A stretch of DNA of 64,000 nt from positions 62,001-126,000 of the forward strand of contig JAZJZF010000024.1 in assembly GCA_040389965.1 (NCBI GenBank), read 5' to 3'. The stretch's first letter is position 1; every line of letters begins with the position of its first letter. This document shows, piece after piece, positions 18,349 to 27,683 of the stretch. A model generated the notes under the pieces. That model was not told the origin of the DNA. It ran no database searches and was given only the letters and a program-made list of their open reading frames with translations. The translations under genes and the position numbers were made by a program. Origin of the DNA: UBA4416 sp040389965 (GTDB lineage Bacteria; Bacteroidota; Bacteroidia; B-17B0; Aurantibacillaceae).

Positions 18349-18729
18349 TTATAGTGTTATAAATGTGCCTTTAAACTTTGTAAATGTAGTGTTTTCTGAA
18401 AATAGTTTAGCCTCTGTTATGTACTTATTTTCATCCTGCTTATAGCTAATTTCAAGCTGAATTTTTGGGTGTTGGTCAGGAACAATCATGCCCATAAACT
18501 TAATGTTATCGCCGTTTACCAGCTGAAAATTTTTGCCTGAATGCTCTTGTAATACTTCTTTTATCATTTGGGTTTGAAAAACCCCCGGCACTACCGGCAT
18601 TTGTTCAAAATGACCTTTAAATACAGGGTGTTGGGCATTTAGGGACACCGTTGCCAAAAATTTAGCCTCGTCGGTTTTTTCGATCGCGTGAATGGTAAAA
18701 AAATCGTTCAGTAAAAAAGTATCAGTCAT
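18349..18729 (-). CDS. FabZ-like hotdog-fold 3-hydroxyacyl-ACP dehydratase
   Basis: 126 residues of a single hotdog domain. HPVFKGHFEQMPVVPGVFQT is the dehydratase signature with the catalytic His in the GHF context. It is shorter and more divergent than housekeeping FabZ, as is usual for the dehydratases of aryl polyene and flexirubin clusters. It overlaps the upstream lipoprotein gene by 8 bases, showing translational coupling. With LolA-like and thioesterase genes upstream it probably acts on a polyene or specialised acyl chain. A general fatty-acid role cannot be excluded. Confidence 0.75.
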   Translation of the reverse strand: MTDTFLLNDFFTIHAIEKTDEAKFLATVSLNAQHPVFKGHFEQMPVVPGVFQTQMIKEVLQEHSGKNFQLVNGDNIKFMGMIVPDQHPKIQLEISYKQDENKYITEAKLFSENTTFTKFKGTFITL

Positions 18730-19363
18730 TGGTTTGTGTTATGGCGTTTAATTCGAAATAAAATTTAATGAGTCCGTATTGTTTACACTTAATATCTGTA
18801 TATGTTTTGGTACCGGCATTATAAATATAATCTATCCTGGATTCGCGTTTTCGCTTGTAGAAGGTTTCCTGTAATACAACCTCCTTGTTTTGTACCGATA
18901 CAGTATAGAACCATTTATGTTTTTCTGTTTTTATGGCATAAATATCTTTGTTGCATTTCGACGCGTTATTTCCATAAGCATTTAATAAAAGCATATTATT
19001 AAAATTCCGCTTAAGCGATTCTATCAGTTTAGGTTTATTTAAAGGGTCAAACACATAAACCGCATTTATTTCATTAGTCTTTGCCTCAAAATCAAACATT
19101 TTCATGCCTAACTCGGTAACAAATACAATATGTTTGGTAAGAGAATCGGTTTGTTTAACAAGTAATAAGCCGGTTAAATGGTTCTTAAGAACATCGATAG
19201 AGGCTTTATATTTTAAGGCTGCTCCGGGTTTAATAATAGAAACAAAATCCTGTTCGTTTGTAACTACTTTATCACAGGTTAAATGATTGTATTTTGAAAT
19301 ACGGCAACCGGCGAGTAGTAAAACACTACTTAATAGTAAATATAGTTTCCGCAACCGGCGCAT
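18722..19363 (-). CDS. Putative lipoprotein of unknown function
   Basis: About 213 residues from the ATG giving MRRLRKLYLLLSSVLLLAGC, a textbook lipoprotein signal with lipobox LAGC. A longer in-frame start 14 codons upstream exists but would bury this signal. The mature part has alternating strands (KHIVFVTELGMKMFDFEAKT, IDYIYNAGTKTYTDIKCKQY) reminiscent of LolA/LolB folds. The start lies inside the end of the LolA-like gene (38-base overlap), which indicates tight co-expression. Inference: a partner of the LolA-like protein in moving a lipid or pigment to the outer membrane. I do not recognise a named family. Confidence 0.65.
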   Translation of the reverse strand: MRRLRKLYLLLSSVLLLAGCRISKYNHLTCDKVVTNEQDFVSIIKPGAALKYKASIDVLKNHLTGLLLVKQTDSLTKHIVFVTELGMKMFDFEAKTNEINAVYVFDPLNKPKLIESLKRNFNNMLLLNAYGNNASKCNKDIYAIKTEKHKWFYTVSVQNKEVVLQETFYKRKRESRIDYIYNAGTKTYTDIKCKQYGLIKFYFELNAITQTND

Positions 19364-19946
19364 TGAGTTTTTTATTAGAAAAATCGAGAAGTGTGAGGTC
19401 TTCATTTGCTTCTACCATTTCCATTTTAGCCACCGAAGTTACGTTTTTATCGAAATACAAATTAATTTTTTTAAAACTGTCTTTCATGTTTTTTACTTGC
19501 GGAATCAACTCCAGCTTATAAAATTTGTCGTTTTCGAAATAATTGGTTTTAAATTTATTCGATTTAAAGATCGTTCCCTGCACACAGGATACCATAATGT
19601 CATTTATTTCTTTAAACACCTTATTGCTGTTCATGTCATATTTACTGGTCTTTTTTTCATCCTTTATCATTACCTTTTCTTTATTGATAACGATAAGGTA
19701 TTTAGACGGTGTAGTATATTCCCAGCGCAACAAATTATCTTTTTTAAATACAAAATGTCCTTTGCTGATTATTTTTTCGGATAATACGCTCAGGTTTTTT
19801 TCCTGCGTAAAGTCCGATTCGATAGAGGTGGTAGCTTTGCTCATGTTCTCGATCTTTAGTTTCAACGCTGTTGTATCCTTTACAGCTTTAAAGGTTTGAG
19901 AAAAGCAGGCAACCGGAATTAATAAAAGAAAAACAATTTTTTTCAT
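19326..19946 (-). CDS. LolA-like outer-membrane lipoprotein carrier protein
   Basis: 206 residues. The signal peptide is MKKIVFLLLIPVACFSQ. The mature part follows the LolA pattern: IESDFTQEKNLSVLSEKIIS, then GHFVFKKDNLLRWEYTTPSK and LIVINKEKVMIKDEKKTSKY, the half-open beta barrel that carries acyl chains across the periplasm. Because it sits between hotdog enzymes it is more likely a cluster-specific paralogue than the housekeeping LolA. I therefore leave the gene symbol blank. Confidence 0.82.
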   Translation of the reverse strand: MKKIVFLLLIPVACFSQTFKAVKDTTALKLKIENMSKATTSIESDFTQEKNLSVLSEKIISKGHFVFKKDNLLRWEYTTPSKYLIVINKEKVMIKDEKKTSKYDMNSNKVFKEINDIMVSCVQGTIFKSNKFKTNYFENDKFYKLELIPQVKNMKDSFKKINLYFDKNVTSVAKMEMVEANEDLTLLDFSNKKLNAPVAETIFTIK

Positions 19947-20001
19947 AGGTCAAAAATAGATATTATAATATGCGGCTTCGTTTTTAATGTGTTAAGAATC
20001 A

Positions 20002-20424
20002 TTAAGCACTTTTAATATTCCATTTTTGTTTCCATTTTTCCATAAAGGCAGGCATGGTAATATGGAGTTCTTTTGTTTTAGGATCCATAAAGACCTGTGT
20101 GCTGCGCCCCGTGCAAACAACATGGCCATGTTGCTGACTTAAGATTTTATATTCAAATATTAATTTAGCCGCAGGCGAATCTATAAATGTTGTTTCTATA
20201 ATTGCTGTATCGCCATACTCCAGTATCTTTTTAAATTTTACGCTAAGGTCTATTAATGGAACAGACAACCCATTCTCATAAATATCGAGGTATCCAAGAT
20301 TATATTCTTTTCCAAAAGCTTCCCTTCCATCTTCAAAGTACCTAACATAGTGGCCATGCCACACCACTCTTAAAGAATCGACCTCACTAAATTTTACTGC
20401 TTGTTGTGTAATTTGTTTTAACAT
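20002..20424 (-). CDS. YbgC-type hotdog acyl-CoA/ACP thioesterase
   Basis: 140 residues with the 4-hydroxybenzoyl-CoA thioesterase arrangement: an acidic residue in KFSEVDSLRVVWHGHYVRYF (Asp, then Gly-His-Tyr) and a hotdog helix starting FEDGREAFGKEYNLG. These enzymes hydrolyse acyl thioesters. It is the first gene of the leftward series (55 bases before the LolA-like gene). The combination with LolA and a dehydratase is typical of flexirubin and aryl polyene loci. Whether the substrate is an aryl polyene acyl chain is an inference. Confidence 0.8.
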   Translation of the reverse strand: MLKQITQQAVKFSEVDSLRVVWHGHYVRYFEDGREAFGKEYNLGYLDIYENGLSVPLIDLSVKFKKILEYGDTAIIETTFIDSPAAKLIFEYKILSQQHGHVVCTGRSTQVFMDPKTKELHITMPAFMEKWKQKWNIKSA

Positions 20425-20514
20425 TTTTCAAATATAATGACAGATCTTAATATTTTATTTGTTGCCTAATTACAATTTTTTTACATAATTGAGCATTAAA
20501 ATATTGTTAATTAA

Positions 20515-20545
20515 TTGCTTTTGTATTATTAAAATATTATTTTTG
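20515..20545 (+). promoter_or_regulatory. Promoter of the codon-biased T9SS protein
   Basis: TTG, 20 bases, then TATTTTTG, matching the Bacteroidetes -33/-7 layout, about 31 bases before the ATG. Confidence 0.5.
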
Positions 20546-20576
20546 TTTAAACTTAATCAACTAAACTCTTTTAAAC

Positions 20577-21884
20577 ATGAAAAAAATTTACTTTTCGTTA
20601 GCAAGTTTGATTCTTTGCGGATCAGTTGTAGCGCAAAATCCTTTTCAGGCAACAAAACGTACTATTCCTGCAAGTCATAGAGTTGCTATGAATCCACGTA
20701 CTACTAGTCCAAACCAAGCTAAAACAGCTGGTGGTCCAGGTCACATCAATGGTAATTTTGCATTAGTAGAAAATATTGCTGATGTTAAATCTTATACTTC
20801 GGGCGGTGAGTATTCTCAATACGCGAATGCTATTTTTATGGATTCTACTGCTACTGTTTCTGATGCTTCTGGTTTATCTCACGTATTTAATATGAAAGCG
20901 GGTGCTTCTTTTGATCCTGTATCTATTTACTGGGGTGGTGGAACACAGTTATTAACTGCAAATGATCCTTATACTGTAGATTCATTATGGATCGCTGGAA
21001 CATATACACGTGTACAACAAACTGTAGTTGACACTTTACTTATTGAGTTTACATGGGCTCCTCCAGCAACATCAACTGTTTGGCAAACCTTATCGCTTAC
21101 TTCTGTAACTCCGGCGATCAGCCTTATTGCTCCAAAAACCAACTCAGCTTCTGCACATGGTAATAAAACATTCCTGAATGTACCAGCTGCTAACTACAAA
21201 AGAATAAAATATGCGTTAAAAGATGCAGATACAAACCAAACGACTAATAGTGGATATATTGTTATCCCTAACGTTAACCAGTTAGTACCTGCAGGTAACG
21301 TATTTGCTTGTGCTTATACTTTTGTACCGGGCCAAACGGTTGCTGCAAATGCTGTTGTTCACCAATACGCAGGTGGTGCTGCACAAACTACTAATGGTTT
21401 CCTTGCATACCTTTTTTCTGATCCAAGTACATCAAGTAACCAAAATTTTTATGATAATACTTCTAAATCTTGCGGTTATGAGTATTATACTAAACAACGT
21501 TATGGTATGTACACAGGTGGTTCTGCTTTCTTGAACAACTGTTTATATCCAAACCTTGAAGGTGGATGGTTAATGGGCTTCTCTGTAAGCTATGCTTCTT
21601 CTTCTGTTGGTATCAACGAATTAACTGAAAAAGGATTCGCTTTAAACCAAAACGTTCCTAACCCTTTCAACGGGCAATCTGAAGTTACTTATACTTTAGC
21701 TAAAGAAGCTAATTCTGCTAGCTTTACTGTAACGGATGTTATGGGTCGTGTTATTTCTTCTCAAAAAGCAGAAACAGCTAAAGGCCTTCACACTGTTAAC
21801 TTAGGTAACTACTCTACTGGTGTTTATTACTATACTTTAACTGTAGATGGTAATTCAACTACTAAAAAAATGATCGCACAATAA
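20577..21884 (+). CDS. Secreted T9SS-dependent protein, type A sorting domain, probably highly expressed
   Basis: 435 residues. The signal peptide is MKKIYFSLASLILCGSVVAQ. The central 300 residues are beta-rich with no family I recognise (FNMKAGASFDPVSIYWGGGT, VDTLLIEFTWAPP). The C terminus is a type A sorting domain: GFALNQNVPNPFNGQSEVTY, then FTVTDVMGRVIS, ending TGVYYYTLTVDGNSTTKKMI. Its codons lean strongly to T-ending Gly, Ala, Ser and Val forms, unlike neighbouring genes, which suggests strong expression. It has its own promoter and terminator, so it is monocistronic. An abundant surface or extracellular protein is the best guess. Confidence 0.85.
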   Translation: MKKIYFSLASLILCGSVVAQNPFQATKRTIPASHRVAMNPRTTSPNQAKTAGGPGHINGNFALVENIADVKSYTSGGEYSQYANAIFMDSTATVSDASGLSHVFNMKAGASFDPVSIYWGGGTQLLTANDPYTVDSLWIAGTYTRVQQTVVDTLLIEFTWAPPATSTVWQTLSLTSVTPAISLIAPKTNSASAHGNKTFLNVPAANYKRIKYALKDADTNQTTNSGYIVIPNVNQLVPAGNVFACAYTFVPGQTVAANAVVHQYAGGAAQTTNGFLAYLFSDPSTSSNQNFYDNTSKSCGYEYYTKQRYGMYTGGSAFLNNCLYPNLEGGWLMGFSVSYASSSVGINELTEKGFALNQNVPNPFNGQSEVTYTLAKEANSASFTVTDVMGRVISSQKAETAKGLHTVNLGNYSTGVYYYTLTVDGNSTTKKMIAQ

Positions 21885-21902
21885 TCATTATATCATCTTA
21901 AT

Positions 21903-21937
21903 AAAAAAGCCCTTCAGAAATTCTGAAGGGCTTTTTT
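21903..21937 (+). terminator. Rho-independent terminator of the T9SS protein gene
   Basis: Near-perfect 17-base arms AAAAAAGCCCTTCAGAA and TTCTGAAGGGCTTTTTT. The T-tracts on both strands mean it may also serve mfd, which ends 58 bases further right. Confidence 0.85.
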
Positions 21938-21994
21938 ATTTTATAGCAATTCCATTAAAAAGAGAGAACTCTATCCAAATTAATTGGCATGTAA

Positions 21995-24900
21995 TTAAGC
22001 TACCGGTTGAACAACCAGCGTACTTATTTTTTCGAGCACAGTAATGGCTTCATTAACGCTTTTTACGTTTTCGATAGTTAGCCATAGTTTATTGTTTTGC
22101 TCCTTTAAAGCGGTGTTTTTAGGCGTTTTTTGGGCATATAACAATACCGCCTTAAACATAGGGGAGTTATAATAATCACTATCCTGTTTACTTAAAAAAT
22201 AAGACAGCATTTTATTATTCTTTAGCGTAATTTTTTCGAAGCCCAGTTTCATTGCTGCCCAACGCATCCGAACAACATTAATCAGTTCAATGGCTTCAAC
22301 CGGCAAAGGGCCAAATCTATCTCTTAGCTTAGATTCAAATAATGTAAGGTCTTCTGTTTTAGAAATATTATCCAGTTCTCTGTATAATAATAAGCGTTCG
22401 GTTAAATTGCTAACGTAGGTATCAGGAATTAATAATTGTAAATCGGTATCAACGGTTGTTTCTCTTACAAACTGGCGTGAGAATACCGATTTATCTGTTT
22501 CGGTAGATCCATCTTCTATTGTTNNNNNNNNNNTCTTTGTACCAGTCTTCTTGTTTTAGCTCTTCAATGGCTTCATTTAAAATTTTCATATAGGTATCAA
22601 ACCCCATATCATTAATAAATCCACTTTGTTCGCCACCCAGTAAATTTCCGGCACCACGTATATCCAGATCCCGCATCGCAATTTGAAATCCGCTTCCCAG
22701 GTCACTGAATTCTACAATGGCCTTTAAGCGTTTACGCGCTTCGGAAGTAAGGTTTATAAATGGCGGCGTTAATAAATAACAAAACGCTTTTTTGTTGCTC
22801 CGCCCTACTCTTCCCCGCATCTGGTGTAAATCGCTCAACCCAAAGTTTTGAGAATCATTTATAATAATGGTATTGGCGTTACTAATGTCGAGCCCCGATT
22901 CAATAATCGTTGTTGCTACCAACACATCATGTTCTCCTTCAATAAAGCCAAGCATAATGTCTTCCAGCTTATCGCCATCCATTTGTCCATGGCCAACAGC
23001 AATGCGTGCTTCAGGGAGCAGTCGTTGCAAGATACCGGCAACTTCCTGTATGTTCTGCACTTTATTATGTACAAAATAAACCTGTCCGCCACGACTTAAT
23101 TCATAAGAAATAGCATCTCTTATGGCTTCTTCACTAAAGGATATTAATTCCGTTTGCACCGGATAACGGTTTGGCGGAGGTGTGCTAATTACCGACAAAT
23201 CACGGGCACCCATTAAACTAAATTGTAAGGTTCTTGGAATAGGTGTTGCCGTTAGCGTTAAAGTATCTATGGTTGCTTTAAATAATTTTAATTTATCTTT
23301 TATGCCAACACCAAATTTTTGTTCTTCATCAATAATTAATAAGCCAAGGTTTTTAAATTTCATATCCTTACCCACAATTTTATGTGTGCCGATTAAAATA
23401 TCAATCTTCCCATCCTCAATGCCATTAATTACTTCTTTCGTTTCCTTGGCCGATTTAAACCGGTTAATAAAGTTGACATTACAAGGCAGGCCTTTTAAAC
23501 GCTCTTTAAACGTTTTATAGTGTTGGTAAGCCAATATCGTTGTAGGAACCAATATAGCAACCTGCTTACTATCGCACACGGCTTTAAACGCAGCCCGTAT
23601 CGCAATTTCTGTTTTACCGAATCCAACGTCGCCACACACTAACCTATCCATAGGATGGGGTTTTTCCATATCACGTTTTACATCGGCGGTTACTTTTATC
23701 TGATCGGGTGTGTCTTCGTAAATAAAAGAAGCTTCCAGCTCATGCTGCAGGTAATTGTCCTGCGGGTAACGATGCCCCGGTTGCGCTTTACGTTTAGCGT
23801 AGAGCTTAATGAGATCATAAGCAACTTCTTTTACATTGCGTTTGGTTTTCTGTTTAAGCGTGTTCCAGGTAGTAGATCCTATTTTATCAATCCTTGGTAC
23901 GTTTCCTTCTTTACCGGTATACTTGCTAATGCGGTGTAAGCTGTGAATACTAACATATAAAAAGTCGTTGTCTTTGTATACCAGTTTAACCGCTTCCTGT
24001 TCTTTCCCGTTTACGTTTAATTTTACAAGTCCTCCAAAGCGGCCAATACCATGATCTATATGTGTTACAAAGTCTCCCGGATTAAGTGATAAAATTTCTT
24101 TAAGCGTAAGCGATTCAGCCGTTTTGTAACGTGTTTCTTTTAAATGAAAGCGATGGTAGCGTTCAAAGATCTGATGATCTGTATAACAGGCAACCTTAAG
24201 ATCATGATCAATAAAGCCTTCGTGAATATTAATATTAACATGCTCTATTAAACTATCATAGGTACGATGTTCTTTCGATAAGAGATCATTAAAAATGGTT
24301 TGAAGTCTCTCAGCCTGCTTGGCATTATCAGTCGTTAAATAATTTTTGTAGCCTTTGGCTTTATTTGCCTTAAGGTCATTGATAAGCATTTCAAAGTTTT
24401 TATTGAACTGCGGTTGTACACTCTGGTTAAAATTGATTTCCTGCGATGCAATGTGTGCATTTAAGCCATATTCAATAATCCGGAAGGGTTTAATGATAGA
24501 TAAAAACTCTTCGCCCTGTATATATAATTCATCCGGTGTAATGTGTTTTATTTCCCCCGTTAATGCCTGATAGGACTTTTCCGTTTTTGCAAACAATTTA
24601 TCAATGAACTCTTTGGTGTATAATACGTCATCAAAACACAAAACGGTTTCGGGTGTAACGTAATCAAACACCGACTGGCGTACTTCAATGACCTGGTTCG
24701 ACTGTATATCAGGTATAATGGTTATAAAATCGTAATTGTGATTGGATAGTTGAGATGCCGGATCAAAGGTCTTAATAGCATCTACATCGTTCCCAAACAA
24801 CTCTATACGGTAAGGCAATTCGTGCGCAAAAGAATAAATATCGATAATACCTCCGCGAATAGCATACTGGCCTGGCTCTACAACAAAATCGCATAATTCA

Positions 24901-25370
24901 AAGTCGTAGCTCTCTAAAAACTCTCTTATGAAATCGGTACTTAGTTTTTCGCCTTTTTTTATAACCAGTGTATTCTTACTTAAACTGGTTTTAGAAGCCA
25001 CTTTCTCCGCTAGGGCAGCTGCATAAGTCACAATAATGCCCGAATAGTTTTCCCGGCTAAGCTGACTAAGTGCTTCTGCTCTTTCCTGAACAGAGGCATT
25101 ACTTGTTTTTTCTTCTTTGTATGGCAGCTTATAACTTTCCGGAAAATAGAGGACATGCTTTTCAGGAAGCAGGGCCTGCAAATCGTTTAATACGTAGGCC
25201 GCCTTTTCTTTATCATTGCAAACAATAAAAAAATTAGAATTGGTATTTTGAAAAAGGTCATTTACCAAAAAGGCAAAAGACGACCCTCGTAAACCGGAAA
25301 TAAATACATTTGTATTTAAGTTTACTTGCTTGCTTTGTAGCTCTCCCCAAAATTTACCGTTCCACCACAT
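21995..25370 (-). CDS. mfd: Transcription-repair coupling factor Mfd, spanning an assembly gap
   Basis: Mfd releases RNA polymerase stalled at DNA lesions and recruits UvrA. The UvrB-like N-terminal domains, the RNAP-interacting domain (SLNPGDFVTHIDHGIGRFGG) and the SF2 translocase (DRLVCGDVGFGKTEIAIRAA, LLIIDEEQKFG, LTATPIPRTL, IIESGLDISNANTIIINDSQ, QMRGRVGRSNKKAFCY) are present. The C-terminal TRCF domain begins with TDLQLLIPDTYVSNLTERLL and continues through PVEAIELINVVRMRW. Ten Ns at 22524-22533 break the frame artificially. Leaving out the Ns, the two sides total 1,122 codons in one frame and join as a GAA codon, so few or no bases are really missing. Confidence 0.95.
22524..22533. other. 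Assembly gap (10 N) inside mfd
   Basis: Ten consecutive Ns. The flanking reading frames are in phase with zero (or a multiple of three) missing bases, so the run is a placeholder and not a measured length. Confidence 0.98.
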
Positions 25371-25380
25371 TTTGTGTCCG

Positions 25381-25388
25381 CAAAGATA
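25381..25388 (-). promoter_or_regulatory. Bacteroidetes -7 promoter element for mfd
   Basis: TATCTTTG on the minus strand, 10 bases before the ATG. The nearest upstream TTG is only 14 bases away, so the -33 element is weak. Confidence 0.4.
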
Positions 25389-25473
25389 AGCGATTTTTTA
25401 TACAATAATCTTTTTACCTTACTACAATCTGTAGCAATCTGTTACTATAAACCGGTAACACTTTTATTAAGAC

Positions 25474-25506
25474 AAAATCCCCAGTCGATTCTCGGCTGGG
25501 GATTTT
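25474..25506 (-). terminator. Terminator after the CarboxypepD-like lipoprotein gene
   Basis: Hairpin with AAAATCCCCAGTCGA and TCGGCTGGGGATTTT arms (one G-T wobble) and a 3-base loop, placed after the stop of the leftward lipoprotein gene and before mfd. Confidence 0.75.
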
Positions 25507-25527
25507 TTTAAGCATATTTATTAATGA

Positions 25528-26424
25528 TTAGTCATTAATAAATCCACCGTAAGGGAAGTTCTGAGCGTTTTTAATAACAGTTGAATATACTGTGTTCATG
25601 CCTGTATTAAGTGTTCCTCCCGGGTATACTCCTGGTTTACCGGTATTAACACCACCTGTAAATTTAACAGTATCGTTACTTGTAGCAAAATCAGTTGTAT
25701 AGATTTTAGCATTGTAGTTAAACCCTGTAATACCATTGTTTGGCGTGTTTACTACAAAAGAGTAGTGTCCGCTTGCATCACAGGTAGTTGAATAGATCTT
25801 TTTAGTTAAAGTCATTGGATCTTTATCATACTCTAAATATACCATGCGGTTAGATGCAGGGAATGTTACACTGAATGTTGGAGCTCCTGTTGCAGCAGCA
25901 TGTACCCATCTTGGCATATAAACAGTACCTGAAACGATAGCTGTACCAACACCTTGATTTGAAGGAGTTACTAATGCTGTTCCTACATAATTATTATTTT
26001 GTGTTGTATTTACACCTTTATATAATGTTGGAGTGTAAAGCGCCATTGGGAAATCGTAAACGATACTTGCCATTGCTGTATCACTTGTAGCAGAAAACCC
26101 TTTAAACGTAATTTCTGAGTTAACACCTGTACCATTGGTTTTTACGCTGATGGAGTATTTACCCATTGCGTTTGTTGTTCCTGTATATACTTCAGAACCT
26201 ACTGCCGAAGAAGCCGGGTATAAACCACCCGAACCGCTGTTTTTAATTTTTACAGTAACAACCGCTCCTGCTAAAGGAGTTACGTTTCCGCCAATTTGTT
26301 TTGTAGCTGTTCCTTCTACAACTGTTGTTCCTGTCATATCTGTTGCTGAAAAGTCGTTATCTTCTTTTTTCTTGCAAGAAAATAATACTGCTGCTGTAGC
26401 TATTAGTAAAAGTGATTTTTTCAT
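25528..26424 (-). CDS. Lipoprotein with carboxypeptidase-regulatory-like domain
   Basis: 298 residues. MKKSLLLIATAAVLFSC is a lipoprotein signal with Cys at the lipobox, followed by a charged KKKED stretch; without a retention signal I can judge, the sorting is uncertain. Residues 38-125 form a carboxypeptidase-D regulatory-like fold (VEGTATKQIGGNVTPLAGAV, TNAMGKYSISVKTNG). A second similar strand set lies at about 165-245. No enzyme motif is visible. It lies 40 bases downstream of the outer-membrane barrel gene on the same strand, so the two probably form one transcript and work together at the outer membrane. Confidence 0.75.
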   Translation of the reverse strand: MKKSLLLIATAAVLFSCKKKEDNDFSATDMTGTTVVEGTATKQIGGNVTPLAGAVVTVKIKNSGSGGLYPASSAVGSEVYTGTTNAMGKYSISVKTNGTGVNSEITFKGFSATSDTAMASIVYDFPMALYTPTLYKGVNTTQNNNYVGTALVTPSNQGVGTAIVSGTVYMPRWVHAAATGAPTFSVTFPASNRMVYLEYDKDPMTLTKKIYSTTCDASGHYSFVVNTPNNGITGFNYNAKIYTTDFATSNDTVKFTGGVNTGKPGVYPGGTLNTGMNTVYSTVIKNAQNFPYGGFIND

Positions 26425-26464
26425 GTTTTATATATTTTAATATTAGTAGTTTAAATTGTTTTGA

Positions 26465-27442
26465 TTAGAAATGAAATAATAAGGATACAGATGCTGTGCT
26501 TCCGCCAATACCGGCTTTATTTAATGTTGAGTTAATTCCGTTATCAACACCAAAACCACGAGTTGTATTTGGCGATTTTGTGTCAATTTTTTCTTCAACA
26601 ACTGTTGGTCCGTTTTGACCGATTAAATATGTATCCTGCTTTCTTTGTAAGTTTTTAGATCTTGCAAAAGAATAACCGAAGCCATATTCAGCAGCAATAG
26701 AGATTTTAGCGAATACAAAATATTCAACACCAATAAATCCTCTTGCGCCAATACCCCATGTTGCATCAATTTTTTCGCTTGTTAAACGTGTTGCAGTACC
26801 TGCAGAGTTTTGCGTTGTTGTAGCACCTGATGTAAAGTTATTGGTAAAAACAGTATTGTAAAGGTCAGAAAACTCATTACCATAAGTTCTTGTTTCTTTT
26901 TGTGCTGTTCTCGATACACCGATCTCACCACCATAAAAACCCACTAAACGGCCATAACCTCTTCTTTTTTCGTAACCAATAGCCAATACTAAATTGTTTT
27001 GTACAAAATTTCTTTTGTCTTCTACATTTAAAAGACTGGCAGCACGCACGTCGTCCGGAGTTCCACTTAAAGAAGCTTCGTAAACTGCTTTAGAATCCTG
27101 AACAAGGTTAGTTTGTGTAGTTCCAAGACTGTTAAACCCAAAACGAGCTCTGATAGCTGTTTTCGGATCTAAAAAGTATTTACCTACAATTTGTTGTCCC
27201 GCGTTCTGAGTAAACTGCGATGTTGTTCCAGCACTTGTGCCCGATACAGCACCAACTTTAATAGATTGTACCAGGAAGTCAATTACCGGTACAGCATTAA
27301 ATCCAAGGGCAATATCACCTGCTTTCGGTAATACTTCCTGGCCTTTTCTGTTTTTTACTAAAGTAGGATCCGTTGATGTGTCCTGAGCATTTGCTAACAC
27401 CGTTGAAATCAAAGCGGCTGCAAATAATGTTTTTTTCATCAT
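26465..27442 (-). CDS. Outer-membrane beta-barrel protein
   Basis: 325 residues (two adjacent Met codons; either could start). The signal peptide is MKKTLFAAALISTVLANAQ. The rest alternates polar and aromatic residues in amphipathic strands (AIRARFGFNSLG, LVLAIGYEKRRGYGRLVGFY, ISIAAEYGFGYSFARSKNL), and the protein ends VSLLFHF, with the C-terminal Phe used by the BAM machinery. Length and strand number suit an 8-12-stranded barrel. The substrate is unknown. It has a good promoter and probably co-transcribes the downstream lipoprotein gene. Confidence 0.82.
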   Translation of the reverse strand: MMKKTLFAAALISTVLANAQDTSTDPTLVKNRKGQEVLPKAGDIALGFNAVPVIDFLVQSIKVGAVSGTSAGTTSQFTQNAGQQIVGKYFLDPKTAIRARFGFNSLGTTQTNLVQDSKAVYEASLSGTPDDVRAASLLNVEDKRNFVQNNLVLAIGYEKRRGYGRLVGFYGGEIGVSRTAQKETRTYGNEFSDLYNTVFTNNFTSGATTTQNSAGTATRLTSEKIDATWGIGARGFIGVEYFVFAKISIAAEYGFGYSFARSKNLQRKQDTYLIGQNGPTVVEEKIDTKSPNTTRGFGVDNGINSTLNKAGIGGSTASVSLLFHF

Positions 27443-27508
27443 AATTTTACGTTTGGTTTAAAATAATTTAACTCCTTGTGTTTTACACAAACCGTCTAAA
27501 AGTTTGGG

Positions 27509-27538
27509 CAAAAGTAACAATTTCTTCGATGAAACAAA
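27509..27538 (-). promoter_or_regulatory. Promoter of the outer-membrane barrel gene
   Basis: On the minus strand TTTG, 18 bases, then TACTTTTG, matching both Bacteroidetes boxes. The predicted leader is about 60 bases. Confidence 0.55.
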
Positions 27539-27629
27539 TATAATGCCGAAAAAATTCCTTGCCGGATTTCTAAATGGATCAAGAGTATTGTTGTTGATAC
27601 AATTGTGGTTGAGTTTCAGGAACATGAAA

Positions 27630-27662
27630 AATCCCGGTAAAAAATAACTCTTTACCGGGATT
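27630..27662 (-). terminator. Rho-independent terminator of fumC
   Basis: Perfect 12-base arms AATCCCGGTAAA and TTTACCGGGATT with a 9-base loop and a T-run on the minus strand, shortly after the fumC stop. Confidence 0.85.
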
Positions 27663-27683
27663 CTTAAAATTAATAATTAATTC

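Noticed and set aside
21005..21016. TACACGTGTACA palindrome in the T9SS protein gene as parS
   Set aside because: The arms do not fit GTTCC/GGAAC or GTTTC/GAAAC; a chance palindrome in coding sequence.
21995..22306. A separate 103-residue gene downstream of the N-run
   Set aside because: It is the in-frame C terminus of mfd; the frame continues upstream to the gap and matches the TRCF domain.
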